A stretch of 64,000 nt of DNA, from NCBI GenBank assembly GCA_018340805.1, contig JACMZG010001913.1:10965934-11029933 (forward strand). The letters are read 5' to 3'. Of this stretch, positions 53,532-63,943 are shown in pieces; the stretch's first letter is position 1; each line of letters opens with the position of its first letter. The position numbers and the translations under genes were made by a program. Origin of the DNA: Microvelia longipes (lineage: Eukaryota > Arthropoda > Insecta > Hemiptera > Veliidae). The notes under the pieces were generated by a model. That model searched no databases. It had not been told where the DNA came from and worked only from the letters and a program-made list of their open reading frames with translations.

Positions 53532-53809
53532 TTTAATGATCTGAAAACACAAAAAAAAAAAAAAAATACAAATCAAAACACACTATCTTGTAGAGCAAAA
53601 CATTCTCTTTCAAACAACATTAAACATTTTGCCGATGCATTTTATTTCTGAGTGCATTTTTAAATTTGAAAAAAACGCTCATGAATTATTCCTCAACCCA
53701 ATATTTGCCGCGATAAGATTCCAGTGTATGTAGCTGTTGGGCATAAGGTTGGTAGTAAGAATATTACTAACATATTACAATATTTTAATATGTGAAGATA
53801 AAAGTATTA

Positions 53810-54060
53810 CACATACTACAAAATTGTAAAATGTGAATATTACAGTATTACATATTAAAGAATTGTAATGTAATATTACATATTACACATATTAAAAAAT
53901 TGCAATATTACAGTATTACACATATTAAAAAATTGTAATATGTGAATATTACAGTATTACACATATTAAAAAATTGCAATATGTGAATATTACAGTATTA
54001 CACATATTAAAAAATTGTAATATGTGAATATTACAGTATACACATATTAAAAAACAATAT
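53810..54060. repeat. 41 bp AT-rich minisatellite
   Basis: Unit ACACATATTAAAAAATTGTA plus ATATGTGAATATTACAGTATT, about 6 copies. ATATTAC words repeat within the unit. Confidence 0.9.
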
Positions 54061-54239
54061 TGTATTATTATTAAAAGTATTTAGTAAATACATAAATAAA
54101 TATGTAAATATGTATTACGTAATTGCACTTTGTTCATATATTAAAATTTTTAGATAAGATAATCATTAATTAGCAAAAGATAATGTTTAAGATTATATTA
54201 ATGCAAAAGTAAACACAAACATAAATCTGCATCTCAGCT

Positions 54240-56445
54240 AATCAGCCATGGTCTTACCAAGGTTTTAAAATAGCTGATTGGTTTATGGCGCTTTGCTTTA
54301 TATCCTCGTAGTGAATTAGAAAAGTCTGTTGTAGCATAAGGTCTAAAATAGACGATTGGTCTAAGTCACTTTGCTTTATATCCTCTCAGCGAATTAGAAA
54401 AGTATGTAGAAGCATGAGGCAAGGAGTATATACCTATATACTCTTTGCACGAGGTTTAGAATAGTCGATTGGTCTAAGGCGCATTGCTTTATTCCCCTCA
54501 AACAAATGTCTGTTCTAGCCAGGGTTCTATAGTAGCCGATTCGTTTGAGGCACTTTGCCTCGCATTCTCTTACCTGAACAGTAATTACTCTTACAGCTAA
54601 GTTGTATAGAACCATATCTGTTTCCGCAGCTTATGTTGCGCTCATAGTGATCTACAAATAAGGGACTTAGTTACAAAGGCCTCAACAAGTGAGCTACTTA
54701 GTAGGGGTTGACAAATGGTTCGCTCTCCCTCTTCAATAATTAAGTTAGACACTGAAGTACAGACATTCGAAGTTTTAAATTCCAACCCATGGAAGCAGAA
54801 AACAGTATAATTAATTGATGGCTAAAAAATTGATTGATATATTAAATAAGTAGTTAATCTTAATGAGTTTAACGATATAAATATATACTACTTAGAATAT
54901 ATATGGTATGTTTATATTCTTAGTATTTACAAATGAATTACAAATTTGCTCTAAAGAAATAAGGTTCATGAGCAGTTATAATTGGACATTGAGATGGTGG
55001 TAACTTGTACGCAGTCGGTGCAAGATCATCATGTTTAAGCTAATAAAGGCTGGCGCTTTGCTTTATATACCCTCTCAGAGAATTAGAAAAGTTTTTTGAA
55101 GCATGAGGTCTAGAATAGACGATTGGTCTAAGACGCTTTGCTTTATATCCTCTTTAGACTTAGAAAAGTCTGTTGAAGCATAAGGTTATAGCCAAAGTTC
55201 TAGAAAAGCTAATTGGTCTGCGATATGCTTTGCTTTATATTCGCAAAGCATGATAAGACCATCATGTTTTTGCTAATAAAGGCTGGCGCTTTGCTTTATA
55301 CCCTCTCAGCGAATTAGAAAAGTTTCTTGAAGCATGAGGTCTAGAATAGACGATTGGTCTAAGACGCTTTGCTTTATACCCTCTCAGCGAATTAGAAAAG
55401 TTTTTTGAAGCATGAGGTCTAGATAGACGATTGGTCTTAAGACGCTTTGCTTTATATCCTCTCAGCGAATTAGAAAAGTCTGTTGAAGCATGAGGGTAGA
55501 ACAGCCAATTGGTCTTAGGCGCTTTGCTTTATATCCTCTCAGTGAATTAGAAAAGTCTGTTGAAGCATGAGGGTAGAATAGCCAATTGGTCTTAGGCGCT
55601 TTGCTTTATATCCTCTCAGTGAATTAGAAAAGTCTGTTGAAGCATGAGGTGAATAGCCAATTGGTCTTAGGCGCTTTGCTTTATATCCTCTCAGTGAATT
55701 AGAAAAAGTCTGGAAGCATAGAAGCAAGGCGCTTGCTTAAGTGAATTAGTTGAAGCGAGAATTGGTCGAAGGCGCTTTGCTTATATCCTCTCAGCGAATT
55801 AGAAAAGTCTGTTGAAGCATGAGGAAATAGCCAATTGGTCTTAGGCGCTTTGCTTTATATCCTCTCAGTGAATTAGAAAAGTCTGTTGAAGCATGAGGGT
55901 AGAATAGCCAATTGGTCTTAGGCTTTGCTTTATATCCTCTCAGTGAATTAGAAAAGTCTGTTGAAGCATGAGGGTTAGCCAATTTAGGCGCTTTGCTTAT
56001 ATCCTCTCAGTGAATTAAAAGTCTGTTGAAGCATGAGGGTTGAATAGCCAATTGTCTTAGGCGCTTTGCTTTTATCCTCTCAGTGAATTAGAAAAGTCTG
56101 TTGAAGCATGAGGTTGAATAGCCAATTGGTCTTAGGCGCTTTGCTTTATATCCTCTCAGTGAATTAGAAAAGTCTGTTGAAGCATGAGGTCTAGAATAGC
56201 CGATTGGTCGAAGGCGCTTTGCTTTATATCCTCTCAGCGAATTAGAAAAGTTTGTTGAAGAATGAGGGTAGAATAGCCGATTGGTCTGAGGCGTTAGCTT
56301 TATATCCTCTCAGCGAATTAGAAAAGTCTGTTGAAGCATAAGGTTATAGCCAAAGTTCTAGAAAAGCTAATTGGTCTGCGATATGCTTTGCTTATATTCG
56401 CAAAGCATGATAAGACCATCATGTTTTTGCTAATAAAGGCTGTTG
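54240..56445. repeat. 77 bp minisatellite, about 20 or more units, with higher-order structure
   Basis: Unit GGCGCTTTGCTTTATATCCT plus CTCAGTGAATTAGAAAAGTC plus TGTTGAAGCATGAGGGTAGA plus ATAGCCAATTGGTCTTA. A distinct variant block ('GGTTATAGCCAAAGTTCTAG' to 'CATCATGTTTTTGCTAATAAAGGCTG') occurs at about 55181-55285 and again at 56340-56443, marking a duplication of about 1.16 kb. Diverged older units lie at 54240-54600. Confidence 0.9.
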
Positions 56446-56760
56446 AATATTGATAGTATTTTAATAAATATATCTTGACCCTTTTACCGTTTGTTTTGTC
56501 CGATCATGTGCCAAACCAGCAGGTTTAAAAGCTGACCCTATGCAAACCCTTGCTTGCTTTAGAAACCACACAAAGTAAGTGCACAACATATTTTTGGGAA
56601 AGAAAAGTTCAAAATAAATATAATATTTCTGATTTTAAAGTTGTTTAAAATAATTAGTTAGTTTAAGCGTGAAAATAATATTGGTTAACTTCGTTTGTAT
56701 TTTCTTTAAATATTTCTGTGTCATTCCGACATTTAGTTATCCACATTTTTCCAGATATGA

Positions 56761-57555
56761 AGTTTACTTTTTCCATTTATTCCGTAGGTATATAGGAAAA
56801 GTAATGTATTGTGTGTTGTGGAAAAAAAGAAACCGGAATTATTCGTTTCAGGTGTTTTTAAGGCATCGTAAGCGGTTTTTACAAAGTTGTCTATCTGTAT
56901 GTTTGTGTGATATCATCGTAGCTCCCAAAGTATTTATGCTAGAGAGTTGAAACTTTGTACAAAAATCAGTCTATAGGTGTTGTTTTGCTATCTGGTAAAA
57001 CATTTTATGATGCCGTTAACCCACAATAATAACTCAGCGAATATTTTAAAAAATCATAAAACGCGAAAAAATATGCGATTGGATTGAAATGTGGCACACA
57101 TATAGCCATGGACGAGAGTAATATGTGTGCCTAGTTTCATCTCATTATCAGCACTAAATCAGTTTTTATCATGACTTGTTTAAATGTTTTTAAAACATCG
57201 GAAAATAATTCACTTGAATTGAAATTAAGTATACAAGTGTATGCCATTACTTAATAAATAAGTACACCACGTTAAGTTTTAATACAAAAAGTATATCCAT
57301 GATTTTTGCTGTATCATGAAAGTAAGACAGCATCGAGCGTGGTCATTACCTGGATGGGTGACTGCTGGTAATGAAACGAAACGGGTGTATTTACTATCTG
57401 AGTAGGAGCGATGTGAGTCCGAAACGAGATGCAGTATAAATTTAACGACTTGTATAATCAGAGGACGAGCGAAGCGAGTCCGAAAGCAGGAAGGATGGTA
57501 GCGAATCCGATGCGACGAGGAAGATTTTCGAGGTAACCCCGTACCCAATTTTTTA
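56761..57555 (+). repeat. Family A reference copy, about 795 bp, near full length
   Basis: 5' hairpin CTTTTTCCATTTATTCCGTA...AGGAAAAG (56766-56802), short TG tract, 'GTATTTATGCTAGAGAGTTG', 'GTTAACCCACAATAATAACTC', 'GGCACACATATAGCC', a 5S-like segment 57313-57376 with CCTGGATGGGTGACTGC, two GAGCGA.G.GAGTCCGAA motifs, and the end 'AGGTAACCCCGTACCCAATTTTTTATT'. No coding capacity. Confidence 0.85.
57313..57376 (+). other. 5S rRNA-like segment inside family A
   Basis: ATCATGAAAGTAAGACAGC, then GCGTGGTCATTACCTGGATG, then GGTGACTGCTGGTAATG. It follows the order and spacing of the second half of animal 5S rRNA (box A 'AGTTAAGCA', intermediate element, box C 'TGGATGGGTGACCGC'). Sister segments are at 13921-13975, 44871-44926 and 51891-51950 on the plus strand and 15170-15225, 39198-39248 and 40254-40330 on the minus strand. 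Confidence 0.75.
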
Positions 57556-57879
57556 TTATATTAACTAGCCCGTTCATTAAATTTAAATGGAACAGCAATT
57601 AAATAACAAATTTTTATTCATACACTTCGTATGTTTTGATAAACGAAGGGATACAAAGTTAAAAGAGAGCAATTATTTTTTTTTCACGACAGTTAAATAG
57701 AAATACATACCAATTAACTAATGGCAGACATTTTTTTCACAAACATAGGCTTAGTCCTTTGACAGCACGCTCAGTGGAGCGACACGAAATATATTTTTAA
57801 TTAAAAATACTAAAATAAGAAAAAATATTTTCCCCTTGCCTATTTTATTAGTGAGATATTTGTTATAAATGTTTATAGT

Positions 57880-58025
57880 ATGATGCAGGATTAAAATCAG
57901 TTAACAGCGTCGGAAAATATTATTAAGGGCGTGGTTTAACATCCAGCCTAACTTCATTGGCTCCCTCACATTATTTTCACACGCTGTCAACTGATTTTAA
58001 CCATTTGTCATACTATAACTTACTA
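57880..58025. repeat. Small foldback repeat
   Basis: 'ATAGTATGATGCAGGATTAAAATCAGTTAACAGCGT' (57877 on) is inverted as 'ACGCTGTCAACTGATTTTAACCATTTGTCATACTAT' (57981 on). The loop 'GGGCGTGGTTTAACATCC' region is unrelated. Probably a short MITE. Confidence 0.65.
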
Positions 58026-58465
58026 TTAACTTATTAAATTTATTTAGGACTAGTAGGTCTTAAAAAAGGTAGAGTTCCCAATAAAAGTTTTTTTTAATTG
58101 ATACTTCGATTAAAATGTGTTAAAAAATAAAATAATGCAAGGTAAAAAAAGATTATAACTTTTTTAAAATCAATACATTCTATTAAAATGTTCTAAAAAA
58201 TAAAAAAAAAGTGGTCCGCGTTTACAAGACATTAAGCCTTAAATTATTGATATGTCAGAAAGTTGAACCAACCACAGATGTGGTTAATTCCTTCTTTGAT
58301 TAGCTTTTTTAAGGGTTAAACCAATAATGAGGCAAATTTAAGTGCCTCACTAAACTTAAAAACTGTGTCCCACGCACTTCTAACTGATGTAGAATTATAA
58401 GATTTTAATAAAAGCTTTGATCATTAGATTAATTTACTCAATTTAATTTTAATACACACACACTG

Positions 58466-58467
<2 letters not shown>

Positions 58468-58557
<90 letters not shown>
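58468..58557. repeat. (AT)n microsatellite
   Basis: AT dinucleotides with one phase break, preceded by ACACACACAC. Confidence 0.95.
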
Positions 58558-58561
<4 letters not shown>

Positions 58562-59339
58562 TTAATTAAAAATATTATTTAAAACTCACCATTAGCACTA
58601 ATTTAAAAATTAAAATCTTTGGGATATGTCATGCCATGTTAAACAGTGCGTATAATTTTCACACCGCAACGTTATTATATTAACTATTTACACTAATTAG
58701 TCTTATAATTGAACCATATGGTAATACAGTATTATAGAAGGGAGTATAGAGAAAAAAAAATTAAATTATTTATGACGATAGATATCACAAATAAATTATA
58801 CATTTTTGTTTGTTTTAAAAAAGTATTTAAAGTATTTAGAATAAAAGATAATGGTAATTTGTTTGACATAATAAATTTAGCAATATATCTGGTTACAATT
58901 AACAAATTTATTGTTTTTTTTAATATAGTATTGTAAATAAATTAATTAAAAAAGAAAAAGTGAAAATTTATTGTACGGAAGTTCTCTAGTAATAACTGGC
59001 TGTGTTCAGTTGACAGCTAGCCAAAAAAAAAAAATAGTGAGTGCAGGAATTCTATCGGTTCATTCTGAGTTATCCACGAAGGGGGTCTAAATAAACCAAT
59101 AAAGCTATTTCTCCTAAGATTTCAAATGCTGTCAATTGATCTAAACAAAACATATTACTGTGCCACTAATGAGTTAGTTTACACTTGTCAAGTTTGGTTG
59201 TTAAAATGATTTGCTTCATTAAATATTTCTTTAAAGTTGCTTCAAGATAATATGGCGTACTAACAGAATGTGTTTCCTGGGTGTTTTGGTTTAAGTGTAT
59301 CTAATGTATATCATATGTTGAAGGTGATGCGTGTTGTAG

Positions 59340-59420
59340 GCATAGAGATATTATTACTGGAGAGGCCAGATTAGTCGAATTTCGAAACATCAAAAAAGTA
59401 ACCTGAACACCTCATCGAAC
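59340..59420 (+). repeat. Dispersed repeat fragment, partner at 49555-49640
   Basis: 'CATAGAGATATTATTAC...TTTCGAAACATCAAAAAAGTAACCTGAACACCT' matches the reverse complement of 49555-49640. Class unknown. Confidence 0.55.
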
Positions 59421-59496
59421 GAACTGTACAAAATTACCTTAACTTATAATAACTTATAAAATCGAAAGTCTATAAAAAAACAAACAAATGCGAAAG

Positions 59497-59812
59497 GCGA
59501 CAAAGATTGGTTTATTATTACACTAGAACGCTCTTGGAGACAAAGATTGGTTTATAATAAGACTAGAACACTCTTGGAGACAAAGATTGGTTTATAATAA
59601 CACTAGAACGCTCTTGGAGACAAAGATTGGTTTATAATAACACTAGGACACTCTTGGAGACAAAGATTGGTTTATAATAACACTAGAACAGTCTTGGAGA
59701 CAAAGATTGGTTTATAATAACACTAGAACACTCTTGGAGACAAAGCAGTAGCACACTCTAGGAGACAAAGATTGGTTTATAATAACACTGGAACACTCTT
59801 GGAGACAAAAAC
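59497..59812. repeat. 40 bp minisatellite, about 8 units
   Basis: Unit GGAGACAAAGATTGGTTTAT plus AATAACACTAGAACACTCTT. One unit near 59740 is truncated. Confidence 0.95.
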
Positions 59813-60164
59813 ATTGTGTATTAAATTCTTTTAATACAATTTTTAAATTGTATTAAAAGAAAACACAATAAAAAGTAAAACTCACCTCCTGTTATCAGTG
59901 TTGCCTATAAAATGAAACACAAAAATATAAATCTATGAAGGCTCATCCGCAGTTTTACCAATTTTAGTGACTTTTTGATGCTGATCACGCATGTCTGAAT
60001 TGTTTTTACATGGGTTAGTATCTAGGAGTTTCCCTACTTGGTTTATATTATACCACTTTAATCTCTGTGGTTTCTCGTTTCGTTTATATCTGTTTTTTTT
60101 TTTAATTAAAGACATCAAGTGACTGTAGTACTACGGTGAGAAGGCGCTCTAAATAAATAAATAA

Positions 60165-60385
60165 ATAAGTATAATCATTCGATTTCGGCACTGGAGGTAC
60201 AGGGTTCACAACCCAAGCTATGCTCTACGTAAGAACAGTATTTGTATTACAACGATTTCACAAACTTTAATTAGGACACAGAATATTGGATAAACCCACA
60301 TAAGGTGGATCCCGCAGGGTGAATACCTTCTAAGGCCAAAAAGCCTTAAAACTGGCTTTTTATTTTATTTTATTTTAATAACTAC
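60165..60385 (+). mobile_element. tRNA-derived SINE, copy 2 (5' truncated)
   Basis: Box B GGGTTCACAACCC (60202-60214), body 'AAGCTATGCTCTACGTAAGA...GGTGGATCCCGCAGGGTGAATACC', then AAGGC-CAAAAA-GCCTT hairpin and a TTTTATTTTATTTTA tail. Box A is missing. Confidence 0.7.
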
Positions 60386-60784
60386 TTAATTGAACTAACA
60401 AATATTATATTAATGTTAGTAAGCTAAACTAATATAATTTATCCTTTTTCTCCTTTGAAATTTTAATGACTAAAGGCTCAGGCGGAGAGAGGGCTCTCAT
60501 CGGACCGGGACTTGAAATCCCTAAAGCAATCACAACCGCGTTATTATTAATTCAGCGAGGAATGAGTTAGGGGCCTAACTGTTCTGAAAGAGAAGCTTTT
60601 CACGAGTGATACAGCTTCAAATCAGTCTTTAAATTCACACTATAAATGGTTAAGTATTATAACTTATTTTCTGATCAGTACTTCACATTATAACTTTAAT
60701 TGTTTGATTAAAAACCTTATCTAATAAGATCGTTACATAATGGAAAACTCATAACAACAACTTATTCTAAACATAACAACAACT

Positions 60785-61215
60785 TAACTTATGACATTTG
60801 TTAAATTGCCTAAAAAATGCTCAAAAAGCTAATATTTTTTTCCAAGAAACTCGCTGAATTTGCATAAATTAAATTTTTTTGGGTGATTTAAAAGAGCCAT
60901 AACTTTGGTTGTGGTCAACTGATTTTGATGATTAACCACTCTTTTTATAGAACATATTATCACATTTAAAAAAATGTTCTCTTTATGTTTTGCACACGAC
61001 CCACAGGGAACCACTTATTTCAAGAAAACTGATATTTGTGCGATTTTATAAAATTTTGAATTTTGAGCACGCGCAAACATATTAAGGGCTCTATTCTGAA
61101 TTGGCAGACTATCTTTTTTCTTCCTAATTTAAAGTATATTTTCAGAAAAATCTGGTTTGAAGTAGTACAAAATGAGTCATATTTTTTAGGCCTCGCTCTT
61201 GGACTATAAGTCTCG
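60785..61215 (+). repeat. Family C copy, single arm, about 430 bp
   Basis: 'ATGACATTTGTTAAATTGCC', 'GAGCCATAACTTTGGTTGTG', 'CACACGACCCACAGGGAACC', 'TTTGAAGTAGTACAAAATGAGTCA' and 'CGCTCTTGGACTATAAG' follow the order of the right arm of 26165-27075. Confidence 0.75.
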
Positions 61216-62185
61216 AGGACACTTTATACTAACTCCCTATGGATGTGAGGACACTTTACTCAGTCAGATAATCCATCATAGAATCATGAACCATTGCTCA
61301 TCATTATGACTTTACACCCACCAGAATTCACTCGATATCTCATACATCAACATAGATTATCTTTTCTTAGTTTAATTAACAACTATAGTTGGTGATTTTT
61401 TATACAACAACTGATAAAAACTTAAAGTAAAATACAGGCTGTTAGTAATCTTCTTAACTCAAACATAAAATTATTCAGTGAAATAGAAAATTGATTATTC
61501 TAAATTGTCTCCAAGCACACTTCTTGTTCGCAGAGTTAAAGAGGGTTTTTCGGGTTCGGCTCATGAACTAATAATAGTTATTTATGCACCAAGGGAGTAT
61601 GCTGCCACCCTAACAATATACAATTTTATTATAAAAGTTGGCAATACTTCCGGTTGCTGAATTATTATGTTCTATTATTAATTAATGATTGATTATTCAT
61701 AAAATACTAATATAATATAATATATAAATATTTTAAGCATTTTAAATTGTAGTTTAACGTTTTTATTGATTAAAATTATATTAAAAGTAGTCCTCGACAA
61801 CTAAATGTAGATTATTGTATTCCGCTATCCTTTTGCCGTCTAAGACCGGTTTTATTGAATACTCAGCAGGTTTTTAAGTTATTATATTGGTTCTTTACGA
61901 TCTTTCTTCATTAATGGATTTTATGACACATATTTAAAATAATATTTTGTTGTTAGGGTGGTACCTCTATTTATGACTACCAGTCAACCGTCTTTGGTGT
62001 TATCAGTAGAATTATATTGTGTTTACGGTCATATGCTCCTTCTACATATATAAGTATTATTCAATGTGTGTTGGTTTATTTGAAGTCACTTGTACTTCTG
62101 TGACTGATAAAGTAAGTGCTATCGATATTATTAAAGTACAAATAATAGTACTCCTACTTTGGACAAATTTAATGTGAGTCTATTT
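61215..62185. other. Unassigned AT-rich sequence
   Basis: No gene, tandem repeat or terminal repeat recognised. Confidence 0.35.
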
Positions 62186-62187
62186 AT

Positions 62188-62640
62188 TACTTTTCTTTAT
62201 TTATACCGTAGGTATGTAGGAAAAGTATTTTGTTAGAAAAAATTCCGAAACCGGGATTTAACCGGAATTATCCCTTTTAGGTGTTTTAAAAGCCCTCGAG
62301 TGGTTTCCGCAAATTGTGTCTGTTATTATCAAAGCTCCTAGTGTATTCATGCTAGAAAGATCAAACTTTGTACAAAAATCAATCTACCGCTATAGTTGTG
62401 CTATTCGATTTTTTTATGACGTCATTAACCCGCAATAATGACTCAAAATCATAAAACGCGGGGGAAAAATGCGATCGGAATAAGATTTGGCACGCATGTG
62501 GTTATGTATGAGACGAACATATGTGCCGAGTTTCATCTCATTATCAGCATTAGTTCAAATTATATCGAATGACCTGTGTACGTTTTTTTAAAAATTTGTA
62601 GAATATCAGATTATAATCTAATTGAGATGAAATTTAGTTT
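62188..62640 (+). repeat. Family A 5' half
   Basis: 5' hairpin at 62191-62228, 'CGGGATTTAACCGGAATTATC', TG tract lost, 'GACGTCATTAACCCGCAATA' (62418 on), 'GGCACGCATGTGGTTATG', ending at 'ATTGAGATGAAATTTAG'. Confidence 0.8.
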
Positions 62641-62876
62641 TTATCATGTATCTACATTGTAAAAGTATAATTTTTTGTATGCAATCTATAAAGACACAAT
62701 TTTTATAGTTTAATGATTTTAATTAATTATACTGAACCAGCAAAAAGAGAGGCTTTGTTGGTTTTGCACCAAAGACCTGAGGGGCCAGCAAAATTTTTGC
62801 GGGAGGGTCCGAAATCTGAAGTTCCGCCACTACTTAGTAAGTGATTAATTTATTGTTATATTGTTTTATTTGATCT

Positions 62877-63170
62877 GCCTCCGTAACCGCGGTCGTATAG
62901 TACTGGACTTCGGCACCGGAGGTGCGGGGTTCACAGCCCGGGCTATGCTTTCAGTTTTTATGAATAGAATTTGATGTAAAAAGATTTCACCTACTTCAGC
63001 ATTACTTTGAGCATAGTAGATGTGACCCACCCGAGGTTGTTCCCGCAGGGCGAATACCCTGAGGGGTCGAAAGGTCCTAAAATGGGCATTATTAATTTGT
63101 ATAGTCTTTTATTCCTGTTGACATGTCGTATCCACGAAAGTGGCCAAATGAAATAAATAAATAATAATAT
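62877..63170 (+). mobile_element. tRNA-derived SINE, copy 3 (most complete)
   Basis: Starts TGCCTCCGTAACCGCGGTCG, with a box A-like region and box B GGTTCACAGCC (62928-62938), then 'GTTCCCGCAGGGCGAATACCCTGAGGGG' and 'CTAAAATGGGCATTATTAAT'. The 3' tail is AAATAAATAAATAATAAT. Confidence 0.75.
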
Positions 63171-63179
63171 ACTATATCC

Positions 63180-63480
63180 TTAGAGTGAGCGTGAATGGAG
63201 TCCATTATAAATAATGAAAGAAAAGAAGTCTCTCCACAAAATAAAACTTTATTGGCAAAGCGCCAATAAAGTAATTTGTAATTTATTTTTGTCTCCATTC
63301 ATACTTTTGCTCATCTTTTGTTAAATAATTCTTTCGTGTTTTACTTATTTTATTTGCTTGTTTGTTAGGTTTTGCACTGATGATGGCCTCTAGTTAGGTT
63401 GAAAGCGCTTTGCCAATAAAGTTTTATTTTGTGGAGAGACTTCTTTTCTTTCATTATTTATTAATAATATACTAATTTTG
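63180..63480. mobile_element. Inverted-arm element adjacent to the SINE
   Basis: Arms 63208-63262 (AATGAAAGAAAAGAAGTCTC...TTTATTGGCAAAGCGC) and 63405-63460 (GCGCTTTGCCAATAAAG...GAGACTTCTTTTCTTTCATT) are inverted. The signature CTGATGA (63377-63383) - GGCCT/AGGTT stem - GAAA (63401-63404) lies before the right arm. Sister of 3544-4122. Confidence 0.7.
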
Positions 63481-63876
63481 AAGTAGAATACAAATGAGTA
63501 AGGAGGACATTAGATAGAAATAGAAATTCTCAGGGTTATCATCATATGTGCACTATTTTAAAGAATATTTTTTTATGTGGGTCCTTGAAATGTTTACCAT
63601 AAAGAGTGACCATATGGCATGTGCTCAAGGAAGTGAAATGGGTAAGAAGAGACTGGCATAGGGAACCAATCTTCAGGTCGCTTTCTCGTTATTGTTTATT
63701 TATCTTAGGATCATTTCGAGTGTCCAACTAAGTGATTGTCGTGTGCCTAAAAATAAAGTCATTATTTTTAGGCACACGGTCAGAAAGACCCTTACTTCTA
63801 TACATTATATCCTAAAACAAATATCCTAAAAGGTATTTTGACTTTTTTCTATCCGAGAGGGGGATGGGTTCTGTTA

Positions 63877-63882
63877 TATATA

Positions 63883-63942
<60 letters not shown>
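63877..63942. repeat. (AT)n microsatellite
   Basis: AT dinucleotides with two TATTATA breaks. Confidence 0.95.

Positions 63943-63943
<1 letters not shown>

Larger units (their letters stand above)
52744..53701. mobile_element. Foldback mariner: two head-to-head 5' halves of a mariner transposon
   Basis: Each arm (about 52744-53181 and its reverse complement, about 53266-53701) holds the terminal repeat TTGGGTTGAG.AATAATTC, a leader and the transposase N-terminus. The whole unit is flanked by TA (52742-52743, 53702-53703), the mariner target. Arms are about 95% identical, which indicates recent formation. It lacks the DDE catalytic half on both sides and cannot make transposase. Confidence 0.9.

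Noticed and set aside
54394..55982. Minus-strand frames with repeated SNSLRGYKAKRLRPIGY
   Set aside because: They are translations of the 77 bp minisatellite; the frame changes between units, so coding is not maintained.
57313..57376. Genuine 5S rRNA gene
   Set aside because: Only the second half of 5S is represented, it is diverged, and it occurs only within family A copies.
62740..62835. hAT-like end 'GTTCCGCCACTAC'
   Set aside because: It resembles the complement of GTAGTGGCGGAAC ends, but no inverted partner or target duplication was found.
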